From Plasmodium brasilianum (lineage: Eukaryota; Apicomplexa; Aconoidasida; Haemosporida; Plasmodiidae): a stretch of DNA of 64,000 bases. The notes beneath the pieces were generated by a model. That model was given only the letters and a program-made list of their open reading frames with translations. It ran no database searches and was not told the origin of the DNA. Shown one piece after another: positions 50,133 through 60,140 of this stretch; position 1 is the stretch's first letter, and every line of letters starts with the position of its first letter. Location: NCBI RefSeq assembly GCF_023973825.1, contig NC_090127.1:124001-188000 (forward strand), read 5' to 3'. Both the position numbers and the translations under genes were made by a program.

Positions 50133-50873
50133 TTATTTTTGTTTTGTTTTATCATTATTTGTGGGGGAAAGTTTATCATATACTTCAGTATATAATTTTA
50201 GGTAATCTTCAAGGAAAACCTTTGCTATACTTATAGTAAAATGGATCATATCGTCCGATAGTTTTATACTTCTACCTTTTTCATAAATACTTATAAGTCT
50301 TTTCATTTCATCTTCATTTTTACTCATTGCCTTCTTATCTTGGTAAGTTTCTTCCCTATCCATCTTAACAGTCATTTCCTCTTCTAATCTTTCTTCTATC
50401 CAAAAATATTTTTGTATTGTTTTACAATAATCTTCTGTTAATGGTTCCAAATATAGAGGATAAAGAAGACGTCCCTTTATTCTTTCAACACAAGATTCTC
50501 TGGCTTCTTCATCCCTAAATTTAAATTTATACTTATCTTCATATTCACGAACGGTATCATATATACGTTCAGAATACTCTATTTCATTAAAAAGTTTCCA
50601 TGGATCTTTAGCTAAAGGCAATAAGTGGTATAACACATCAGTTGACGCATGAAACTCTACATCTAACCATTTCATAACTTCTTCCCTAGGGGGACCAGAC
50701 TTATAATGATCATATTTGTATTGATATGTTTTATCTCCTACAGTAATTGTTTTTTGAACTTGTGGATTATACGAAGGAGCTTGATTTTTCGAGCTACCAG
50801 CAGCGCACTTTATAAGTGCGTATATAACGAAAATTTGGATTTGTATGAAGGTATATATATTCATGGTGCACAA
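50133..50873 (-). CDS. Array gene 18: P27/25-like, type B (twin of gene 19)
   Basis: Intact, 246 aa (MCTMNIYTF; Met4 is the start shared with paralogs). From Met4 on, its 243 residues are identical to gene 19. Core: PPREEVMKWLDVEFHAS, ESCVERIKGRLLYPLYLEPL, EDYCKTIQKYFWIEERLEEEM, LSDDMIHFTISIAKVFLEDYLK. The third core Cys is replaced by Ser (AMSKNEDEM). The tail is short and lacks acidic repeats. Reading the two copies base by base I find only two differences inside the coding region, both synonymous. Confidence 0.88.
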   Translation of the reverse strand: MCTMNIYTFIQIQIFVIYALIKCAAGSSKNQAPSYNPQVQKTITVGDKTYQYKYDHYKSGPPREEVMKWLDVEFHASTDVLYHLLPLAKDPWKLFNEIEYSERIYDTVREYEDKYKFKFRDEEARESCVERIKGRLLYPLYLEPLTEDYCKTIQKYFWIEERLEEEMTVKMDREETYQDKKAMSKNEDEMKRLISIYEKGRSIKLSDDMIHFTISIAKVFLEDYLKLYTEVYDKLSPTNNDKTKQK

Positions 50874-51905
50874 TAAAATTTGTATAAGAAAAATTAGGTT
50901 ATATGTGTGAATAAAAATAAATTTATTATTTTCTAAGTGGATGCAAAAGTTATAAAATAATGTACTTATTATATATATATATATATATTATATATTTATA
51001 AAGATACAAAAGTCAGTGATAAAAAAAAAACATATTTAAATTGTTCAAAGATAAAATCGATATGAATAAAATAAAACTTTAATAAATTTTTACAAAAATA
51101 AATTATTTTTTAATTTGTTTAAAATTTAAATTCTTTTCTATACTTAAGAAAAAGGTTCATATAAATATATATAAAAATATTATGTACATCATAAATATAT
51201 ATTTTATATTTCTGAATGTTCTGTTTTAATAGATAGAATTTCAAAAAATCAAAAATTAAAAAAAAAAAAAAAAAAAATATTTTTATGTTTAAAATTTTGT
51301 TTCTTTATTTAAAAAAAATATAAAATAAAATAATTACATTATATTAGTTTTTTTTTTTCTTTTTAAATTTAAATTCCTAATTATTATGAGAGCTCTTGTT
51401 ACATCATATAGATGTCGTTTATATATAATTTATTTCCTTTTTCCAAAAAAGATATGCTAAAAAATAACAGCAAAGCTCAACATTTTTCTTTTAAAAAAAT
51501 GTTTCTAGCTAGAAAAATTATAGCTATATTTTTTTACTGTGGTTTAATAAAATTACGTGTTACTAAGTAAAATATATAGTTTATAAACTATTAAAAGAAG
51601 AAAAAATTTCTTTACAAATACAAAAAATAGCTTTATTATTATTCTGTTCTGTTTAATATCGTAGTAGATAACTACGTAATAAATAAGAAATAACAACGGA
51701 ACGTTTATCTTTTTTTTTTTTTTTTTTTTTTTTTATTAAATAATTACATTTTACTTCAACTTAAAAATTCTGAAAAAAGTAAAATTCACAATCATTAAGG
51801 TAGGAAAAGAAAAGCAATAAATTAATATGTGATTAAAAAATGTATAAAGAAAAAATTTCCAATTACATATGCTACAATTTATAAATTTGTTTTAATTAAA
51901 ACGTA

Positions 51906-51908
<3 letters not shown>

Positions 51909-51952
<44 letters not shown>
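51909..51952. repeat. (TA)n microsatellite
   Basis: Perfect run of about 22 TA units at the spacer position that carries shorter TA runs in other units (for example 45363-45389 and 47732-47752). Confidence 0.9.
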
Positions 51953-51954
<2 letters not shown>

Positions 51955-52235
51955 GCAACCAAAATAATTTAAACGTTCTGTGCACTTCATATTTTCCGTA
52001 CATCGCTAATGAAGATTTAATAGAATAAAATATGTATACAAAAGAACAAAAAACTTAAAACTCTCAAAAACTGTTTATATATTTAAAAACATGTTAGAAA
52101 AAACTATAAGTTATTAATTGAAAAATGGTGCCGTCCCCATTCTGCTTATCTAAGCGGAAAAACAGGGTGTAAACTATATTTAAGTTTTACAACGATCATA
52201 GAAATTAGGTTCACATTTATAGTACCCAATCTAAA

Positions 52236-52967
52236 TTATTTTTGTTTTGTTTTATCATTATTTGTGGGGGAAAGTTTATCATATACTTCAGTATATAATT
52301 TTAGGTAATCTTCAAGGAAAACCTTTGCTATACTTATAGTAAAATGGATCATATCGTCCGATAGTTTTATACTTCTACCTTTTTCATAAATACTTATAAG
52401 TCTTTTCATTTCATCTTCATTTTTACTCATTGCCTTCTTATCTTGGTAAGTTTCTTCCCTATCCATCTTAACAGTCATTTCCTCTTCTAATCTTTCTTCT
52501 ATCCAAAAATATTTTTGTATTGTTTTACAATAATCTTCTGTTAATGGTTCCAAATATAGAGGATAAAGAAGACGTCCCTTTATTCTTTCAACACAAGATT
52601 CTCTGGCTTCTTCATCCCTAAATTTAAATTTATACTTATCTTCATATTCACGAACGGTATCATATATACGTTCAGAATACTCTATTTCATTAAAAAGTTT
52701 CCATGGATCTTTAGCTAAAGGCAATAAGTGGTATAACACATCAGTTGACGCATGAAACTCTACATCTAACCATTTCATAACTTCTTCCCTAGGGGGACCA
52801 GACTTATAATGATCATATTTGTATTGATATGTTTTATCTCCTACGGTAATTGTTTTTTGAACTTGTGGATTATACGAAGGAGCTTGATTTTTCGAGCTAC
52901 CAGCAGCGCACTTTATAAGTGCGTATATAACGAAAATTTGGATTTGTATAAAGGTATATATATTCAT
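52236..52967 (-). CDS. Array gene 19: P27/25-like, type B (twin of gene 18)
   Basis: Intact, 243 aa, identical in protein to gene 18. The two base differences are at 52845 (G, versus A at 50742) and 52950 (A, versus G at 50847), both silent. Similarity continues about 100 bp past the stop with several differences. Immediately upstream of the ATG the two genes diverge (CATGCTAAACAG versus CATGGTGCACAA on the plus strand). The homogenised tract therefore nearly matches the coding region, as expected from gene conversion rather than whole-unit duplication. Confidence 0.88.
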   Translation of the reverse strand: MNIYTFIQIQIFVIYALIKCAAGSSKNQAPSYNPQVQKTITVGDKTYQYKYDHYKSGPPREEVMKWLDVEFHASTDVLYHLLPLAKDPWKLFNEIEYSERIYDTVREYEDKYKFKFRDEEARESCVERIKGRLLYPLYLEPLTEDYCKTIQKYFWIEERLEEEMTVKMDREETYQDKKAMSKNEDEMKRLISIYEKGRSIKLSDDMIHFTISIAKVFLEDYLKLYTEVYDKLSPTNNDKTKQK

Positions 52968-53997
52968 GCTAAACAGTAAATTTTATTGAAGAAAAATTTT
53001 GATCTCTATGTAAATATAAATAAATTTGTTATTTTCGAAAAGCGAACTTGCTAAAATAATGCACTTGCGTATGCGATAAATTTTATTTCTAAAATTTTTA
53101 CAGCGCTATGTAAAAATGTATATCCAATAGAATGCAATGAAATTTATATAATTAAAATATAATTTAAACATACTAAGGGAATAATATATTTTTTAATATT
53201 TATAATTTTTTTATTCTTTTATACAAAAGAAACAAGTCCATTTATATAAATAATAATATTATTTAAATTATAATATATGTCGTTTTATATTTCTATATCT
53301 TCAGTTTTAATAGTAAAATATTAAACTTGAAAAAAAAAAAAAAAAAAAATATATATTTTTGTTTTAAATTTAGTTTATTTAAAAAATAATAAAATAAAAT
53401 TACATTAATAATTTTTTTTTCTTTTTAAATTTAAATTCTTAATTATTATGAATACTGTCTTCGTGCGTTAGATGCTATTTATATAACTCCCCCTTTTACG
53501 AAAAAAAATGTTCTCAAATACATGCAAAATATATATAGCATATTTTTCTTTCAAAAAAAATTTTTCGAAGTTGTAAAAATTATAGCTATATATTCTCTGT
53601 ATATTATAACAAATTTACTTATTGCATATTATCCAGCCTTCACCTATTATTAGGTGAAACATATAGTATATAAACAATTAAGGATAAAAAATTCATTTAT
53701 AATTACAGAAAATTTGTTTTTATTACTTCTTCTTTGTTTTATATCTTACTATATTATATCTATGCTAAATAAGAATCTACTGGAACGTTTTGATCTTTTT
53801 TTTTTTTTTTTTTTTTAATTAAATAAAGCTATAATTTACTTCAACCCAAGTTAAAAATTCTTAAAAACGTTAGGTTCTAAATAAAAGAAACAAAAAAAAA
53901 ATTCAATAAATTATTATGTAGTTAAAAAAAGATGTATATAGTAAAGATGCTTAATTATTTACAATATAATGTACAAATTTGCTTTCTATAAAAACGT

Positions 53998-54001
<4 letters not shown>

Positions 54002-54063
<62 letters not shown>
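54002..54063. repeat. (TA)n microsatellite
   Basis: Long TA run with a single phase break (TATTAT), directly after the GTACAC element of this spacer. Confidence 0.9.
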
Positions 54064-54403
54064 CAACCAAAACAATTCAAACGTTCTATACATTTCCATA
54101 TTTTCCATTCAAATTTAATATAGATTTAAAAACACAAAATGTGCATAAAAAATTCGAACAAAAAAAAAAAAAAAATTAAATATACACAATAATTTTTTAA
54201 ATATTTTAAATAATATTAGAAAAAAGATAAATTATTATTAGAAAAATAGTGATACCCACATTATGCTCAATTAGGAGGAAAAAGAAATTGTAAAATGTGT
54301 TTAATTTTTATCAGGAATGTTTAATGGGATTATCAATGTTTATATATCTCGATTATTATGTGGATCTTCACCATTATTAAAATTCAGAACATCGGGGATG
54401 ATT

Positions 54404-55096
54404 TTAGAAGGTGGAAAATGTTTTTGATTTTAGTAAATCAAAGAGGAACATCTTAGCCATACGTATAATATAATTAATAATATCTTCTGATAGTTTTATA
54501 CCTCTACCTTCTTCATGAACACCTATAATTGTTTTCATTAAATCTTCATTACGACACATTTTCTTTTGGTATAGATTACTTTTCTGACCATCTAATTTAA
54601 CAGACATTTCTTCTTCTAATCTTTCTTCTATCCAAAAATAGTTTTGTACCTTTTTACAATAATGTTTCGTTAAACATTCAAAATATAATGCACTAAAAAT
54701 GCGTGCCTTTATTCTACTAACACAACGCTCTCTGTCATCTTCATCAATAAATCTAAATGAATACTTATCTTCATATTTACTAACACCTCTTAAAACAAGG
54801 TCGGTTTGCCCAATTTCATATAATATTCTATTTTTATCATGTCCGAAGGGTAACAATGAATGCAGTACATCAACAGACGCATGAAATTCTACATCTAACA
54901 ATTTCTTAACTTCTTCTCTAACGAGACCACAATTATAATGATCATATTTGTATTCACACTCATCGCCTTCGGTAGCTGTTTCTATGTCCTCTACCCGAGA
55001 TTTAGCATTCTTCATGCATCCGGCAGTGCACTTAAAAAGTGCGTATATGACGAAAATTTGGATTTGTATTAAGGTATATATATTCATGTCGAACAT
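54404..55096 (-). CDS. Array gene 20: P27/25-like protein, type B, rightmost
   Basis: Intact, 230 aa (MFDMNIYTLIQIQIFVIYA leader, KCTAGC end). REEVKKLLDVEFHASVDVLHS, intermediate between the A (KKLGNVEF) and B (KKWLDVEF) forms. RCVSRIKARIFSALYFECL, KHYCKKVQNYFWIEERLEEEM, KMCRNEDLMKTI, MAKMFLFDLLKSKTFSTF end. It has an additional Cys in the helix after SRIK (YFECL). No acidic tail in frame, although sequence below the stop still resembles one. It is the first unit on the core-proximal side. Confidence 0.86.
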   Translation of the reverse strand: MFDMNIYTLIQIQIFVIYALFKCTAGCMKNAKSRVEDIETATEGDECEYKYDHYNCGLVREEVKKLLDVEFHASVDVLHSLLPFGHDKNRILYEIGQTDLVLRGVSKYEDKYSFRFIDEDDRERCVSRIKARIFSALYFECLTKHYCKKVQNYFWIEERLEEEMSVKLDGQKSNLYQKKMCRNEDLMKTIIGVHEEGRGIKLSEDIINYIIRMAKMFLFDLLKSKTFSTF

Positions 55097-55880
55097 TAAA
55101 TTTGTAGAAGTAAAATTTAGGAATTAGTATAAATAAAAAAAAGGTTATTATTTTCTAGAAGTATGCACATTTCCTTAAACTAATAGGCAAATGTGATGTA
55201 CGATATTAATTATTTATAAATATTCCACAAAAGGAAAAATAATACATATAATATATTCAGCAATTAATTTAATTTAGTAAAATATAACTATGACAATTTT
55301 CATGGCCATAATTTATTTTTTAATTTAATTAAAATTTATATTTTTCCATGCTTAGGAAAAAAATGACATTTATATATAATACAATTACAAATATCCTAAG
55401 ATATTTCCTTTTATAATCTTTCAATATTTTGTTTTAAATGTAAAATAATTCTTAAAATTTCTTGAAAAAAAAAAATAAAATAAATAAAAAAAATAAATTA
55501 TTAATTCTTTTTCTTTTTAAATTTAAATTTGTTTTCATGAGCATTTTTCCAATGATGGATTCTATATTATATATATATATATATGTATATTTCTCACCTT
55601 TTCGGAAAAAGATGTACCCAAATAAAATAGCAAAATATATAGCATATTTGTTTTAAAAAGATATTTTTACTCTTAAAAAATTATAGCTACTTTAGTTCTG
55701 TATTCTACAATAATATTGTGTATTTCACTCCCCTTCATTTTTTATACTAGGGAAGATAAATCGTTTATAAATAGCTAGATGAATAAAAAATTCCTTCATA
55801 AATAGAAAATATTTCACCTGCTTCGCTTCTATTTTTATTCATACCGTTACATATCTAGGTTAAAAAATTACAGAATTTTT

Positions 55881-56213
55881 CTTTTTTTTTCTTTTTTTTT
55901 CTTATTTTTTCTTAGTCTTTCTTAGTCTTTCTTATTTTTTCTTATTTTTTCTTATTTTTTCTTATTTTTTCTTAGTCTTTCTTATTTTTTCTTAGTCTTT
56001 CTTAGTCTTTCTTATTTTTTCTTATTTTTTCTTATTTTTTCTTATTTTTTCTTATTTTTTCTTATTTTTTCTTATTTTTTCTTAGTCTTTCTTAGTCTTT
56101 CGTAGTTTTTCTTATTTTTTCTTAGTTTTTCTTATTTTTTCTTATTTTTTCTTAGTCTTTCTTATTTTTTCTTATTTTTTCTTAGTTTTTCTTTTTTTTT
56201 CTTTTTTTTTCTT
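55881..56213. repeat. Decamer minisatellite, 33 units, at array edge
   Basis: Thirty-three strictly 10-bp units starting with C. The two main types are CTTATTTTTT and CTTAGTCTTT (8 copies of the latter, in an irregular order); a few are CTTAGTTTTT or CGTAGTTTTT. Two CTTTTTTTTT units flank the tract at each end. It begins where the spacer homology upstream of gene 20 stops, so it marks the right boundary of the array. Confidence 0.95.
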
Positions 56214-58009
56214 CTGTCCGTTGTACCTTTAATAATTCTCATAAATATGTATACTACTATTGTAACATAAGAATTTTTACTTGTAAATTAAAGTATATAT
56301 AAATTTTTAAAATATAATAAGAAAATTATTAAAAGAAAAAAAAAAAGCGTTCACATATTTATAAATGGTAATAATCATAAATCTAGAAAAATTGAGTACA
56401 TATAATATTTTTGTATATATTTATGAACGCTTAAATGCATTATTGTTTGTATTCTATTATGTTGTAATAATACTACAACTGTATGTTTTATTTTACCATA
56501 TACATTACGCATTTTTATTACATAATATCCTCTTGTAATTAAATAATCGTATTAAAAGAATAATCTTTTATGTATATATAAAAAGTAAGTGAACATAGTA
56601 TATTTATAATAGGTTTAAATATCAAATTATAATATATAAGTACGTAAAACATTTATTGCGTTATAATCATATTATTATTTTTCATATTTTTATGAATAAT
56701 AAAATTTGATAATTTAAAATTTTCATTTACGATAAATATTAAGAATAACATTAATAAGATAATTTAAGAAAGACACTTTAATAATAAATTCTTATTAAAA
56801 TATATATTCACATAAAATTAATTTTACCTTGTACATAAATTATCTATATATGGTTATTTCCCATTAGCATAATCATGTTGTACCTTAAAAAGTTTTTAAT
56901 CAAACAGAGAATGTACTATTCGTACAAGTACTTTATAAATGTGAGTAATTCCATAGTATAAATTAGAATCTATATACGATATTATATTGTATCATCTAAC
57001 ATTAAATATATGCAATTAAATTAGTATCATTCATAAAGTAGCATAAGCATATTATCAATTAAGTTTTTATATATTCTAAATTAAAAAAACAAGTTATTAA
57101 TGTTTATTTTTTTTTTTTTTTTTTTTTTTGTTGATACAAATTTTAAACGAACTACTTATTAACTAAAAAAAAAAAAAATTTTATTAAAATTAACATTTTT
57201 ATAATTTTAAACATTTAATTATATTAACCTAATTTTTATTGTATCATTAATTATATAAACACTCTCATAATATATAAGCACATTTTGTACACATTAACTT
57301 GAACCCTAAAACATAACGTAACACAAAAAAAAAAAATTTTACATAAAAATAAGAAAAATTTAATAATTTTATTAAAACATCTAATTCTTATATATTTATT
57401 AATGATATATATTAATTTAATTCTTAAATATTAAACATTTTTTGATAAAAAAAATGTTTGTTGATTCAAATGAAATATGCTTAATTTTTTTCCCTAAAAT
57501 GTGCGTTCATTTCAAAGAAGATAAGGAAAACAAAATAGATTACTGAACGAATGACAAATAATCATACACATATATATGTATATATATATATAAAAGCTAA
57601 GTTAACGTAAAAAATTTGCTTTTAAATTATATTAAAATAAAATTTATAAAATGACATTTATAATAGAATAAATGAAAATTAAATATATATCATTTTTATA
57701 TTCTTCATTAACAGGGTTATACAAAATTTAGCTTAACTATTTAATTATTAATTTTATTATTAGTTAATTCTTTTCTTCTATAAAAAAGTTATATATGTTT
57801 ATATTACAACACCACACACACTTAAACATATACATAATTATTTATTTACCTATTTATATATTTATTTACCTATTTATATATTTATTTATCTATTTATATA
57901 TTTACTTAACTATTTATACATGCTTACGTCTATGAACATAAATATATTATGAGCAATCTTTTACACTATTAAAATCTATAATATGTTTTAAAGGAATATG
58001 TTCCTCTCT
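56214..58009. other. Gene-free AT-rich stretch
   Basis: No supported gene. It contains a T-run (57103-57129), shorter poly-A runs and the 20-bp repeat at 57841-57920. Unique sequence resumes here after the array. Confidence 0.55.
57841..57920. repeat. 20-bp tandem repeat, four copies
   Basis: TTTATTTACCTATTTATATA repeated with a 20-bp period; the third and fourth copies carry substitutions (TTTATTTATC, TTTACTTAAC). It lies about 90 bp past the stop of the exported-protein gene. Confidence 0.9.
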
Positions 58010-58783
58010 CTATAAAATGTTCTCATCTCTAGATAAATCAGTAATGCGTTCAATAATTCTGGATGCTACTGCATTAATTTGATCTTCATCATATGTAAAC
58101 TGTATAGTAGTCAATTTTCTCTCTATTTTATCTTTTATTCTGTCTTGATCCAATATACTAGATATGCTTTCTCTTCCATTTAGGGTACTAACTTTTTTCA
58201 TTATTTCTTTTGCTAAATTATTTTCAAGTTCATACAGCTTCATCAAGCGTCTAAATACTTCTGATGTTGTTCCAAGTGAACGAATTTCGTCGTGGCGTTC
58301 TTTTGTTCTGAGAACTTCATTACTTACAGTTCTATTTGATAAGGTAATACCTTCATTATACATTTGCTTTCTAATTATTTTTTCAATCATTTCATTATCA
58401 CTTAGTGTCTCATTTCCATCAGGTTTATAGAACTTTTCAGTTAACCACATAAGGGTGTCTAAAAAACCTCTAAATAAGCAATCCAAAAGTCTATCCATCT
58501 AAGAATAAATAGATCTCCTCCTAAAACGCATTAAACCATTCCTCGTGGTCATCACTTCTTGCGATAGAATTCTACCCAATGCCCCCTTCTGACATGTTTC
58601 CTTATTTTTTTCTACTATGCTTCTAGAGGATATGGACGTAAAATTAGAATCATATAAAACTATTATGGATAATGTAACCACAAACAACAACCTATAATAA
58701 TTAAATTTCCTTAAAATTTTCATTCTGACTGATAATAGAGAAAATTTGTATATAACAGTTTTGTTTATCATACAATTCCTCAA
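58010..58783 (-). CDS. PEXEL exported protein; in-frame TAG or tiny intron
   Basis: Two abutting frames in the same phase. The upstream one (58499-58783, 94 codons) has a recessed hydrophobic leader (YRLLFVVTLSIIVLY, residues 30-44; probable start Met21) and RILSQ at residues 71-75, a PEXEL of the RxLxQ form. It ends in TAG immediately followed by ATG and a 162-codon frame (58010-58498). That part is helical and charged, with LMWLTEKFYK and LMKLYELENNLAKEIMKK. A GT..AG segment of exactly 57 nt (58499-58555) would, if spliced, remove the stop and keep the frame (QE joined to MDRLL). Alternatively the gene has a nonsense mutation. Overall length and layout resemble PHIST-type exported proteins, but I see no decisive PHIST signature. 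Confidence 0.6.
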
Positions 58784-60140
58784 TAATCTTGAAGCAGCTT
58801 TTTTCTAAACACAGCACATATACATTTATATATATAAATATACTTAAATGCATTTATATATATATTTATTTATTTATTTATTTATTTAATTACAAATATC
58901 ATTTCATAAAAACTAATAAAAAGGAAAATTATATCGATATTTAACTATTTTTATATTAATTAAAAATTTTAAAACTTCAAAAACTATGTGCTTTATGAGA
59001 ATTTCCATTAGAATCAAAAATATTTTTAATATAATAAAAAAATTTTACAAGAAAAAAAATATTTGTTTTATTATTCTTAAAGAATTTAATTTTTATTTGT
59101 ACACTTAATTTTTTTTTTAAAATTGTATTTTTTCAATAATAAAATAATATGTATATATATATATATATATATTCCGACACAAAGTTCTCCTTTTTTTTTT
59201 TTTTCTTTTGTTACTGTTTAATACATGTTTATACTTTTTTAAAACATTTGAATAATGTACACCCTTTTTTACGATAACCTCCATTTGAAAATTTTATTTT
59301 TACACTTAAAAATGAATATACATAAAATAACATATAACCCATTATATATCGTTCTACATTAAATCTAATAAACACTTTTAACCGAATTGTAACAACAATA
59401 ATTTATATGTATATTTTGTACTAGAATTATCTAAAATGAGCATAAAAAAACTCTATGAAGATATCCAAAATTTTGCATAATTAAATGGTTTCTGATTAGC
59501 TTGCAAATTTAGTTGGTCATAGCTAAAAAAAAGCACATGCAAAATTAATGATTATTTAATAAAAAAAATATTATGTGCATTTATAAAACGAAGGAACAAA
59601 TATCTTTAAAAAATGTAAGATTATACAAAATAATATTAGCAAGATTTATTTTATTTATTAATATTATTATATATTTTTATTTTTGCTTGAAATATTGAAA
59701 AACGTATAATTAAATATTGTTTTTAATTATAGCCAAAAAATAAATAAAATAGAATAAAATAAAATAAATACAATCCGAATGCTTTATTTATTATTTTATT
59801 AATATGTGAAAAATGGAGATCCGGTGAAAATGAAAAATATTTAAAGAAAGGATGATTATTCTATTTTTTATTTTTTTTCAATAGAAAAGTGAATGAATTT
59901 ATTATTTATAGATTAGATTTTTATTTTATTAGACAAAGGACATTTTATGTAATAGAAGTAGAATGTTGTAATTTAAAGTAAAATTTTTTAAATTAATAAG
60001 AATAAATTGTTAGGACTTAAAATCGTATAATATTTAATAATATATATTTATAAAAAGTAATTTAAAAATTTATTAAACTAATCAAAAATTGGTGTGTAAA
60101 CGCATATAATATATATTATATAAGCATTCATCGTTCCAGT
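58784..60140. other. Gene-free AT-rich stretch
   Basis: Nothing supported. It includes a TTTA/TTTAT run (58861-58890), a TA run (59149-59171) and the probable promoter of the exported-protein gene. Confidence 0.55.

Larger units (their letters stand above)
14100..55880 (-). repeat. Tandem array: 20 paralogous gene units, ~2.05 kb each
   Basis: Twenty head-to-tail units, each one single-exon gene plus about 1.3 kb of paralogous spacer, all transcribed to the left. The start codons lie at 15346, 17693, 19718 (lost), 21792, 23791, 25789, 27804, 29771, 31804, 33858, 35929, 37976, 40023, 42094, 44356, 46409, 48792, 50873, 52967 and 55096. Most intervals are 1967-2129 bp; the outliers of 2262, 2347 and 2383 bp are partly explained by local repeats. 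Proteins share a leader like MNIYTFLQIQIFVIYALIKC, then REEVKKLGNVEFHAS, SRIKRRLN, EEYCKQAQKYFWIEQR, MCKNExEIK, and LSEGMIENTVS followed by FLLDVLR. Genes 1-14 are type A and 15-20 type B. From memory the core resembles gamete antigen 27/25 (Pfg27). Confidence 0.93.
15347..55880 (-). other. Paralogous intergenic spacers of the array
   Basis: Each spacer of about 1.3 kb follows the same plan. Reading up the plus strand from one gene's 5' end, it has: a conserved leader of about 100 bp (TAAATTTATTATTTTCTAAA then GCTCTAAAATAATGCACTT); an AT-rich block ending in poly-A/poly-T; a block with ATGCTCAAAAATAATAGC and TAGTATAATAAAATTA; then TTTATAAACAATTAAAAAAG with a short inverted repeat; a T-run followed by TTAAATAACTACAGTTTACT; AAAAAGTTCAATTAAATACA; and the 3' flank of the next gene, with AATTATTTATATATTTTA. 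I see no additional genes in these spacers. Conservation may reflect duplication, shared regulation or both. Confidence 0.75.

Noticed and set aside
53979..54179. 66-codon plus frame
   Set aside because: Translation of a TA microsatellite (Tyr-Ile repeats).
14657..55096. PEXEL motif in the array proteins
   Set aside because: No RxLxE/Q/D occurs at the right distance after the leader in any copy checked; export beyond the vacuole is not supported.
57301..57312. CCCTAAA word resembling the Plasmodium telomere repeat
   Set aside because: Single occurrence with no tandem array; expected by chance.
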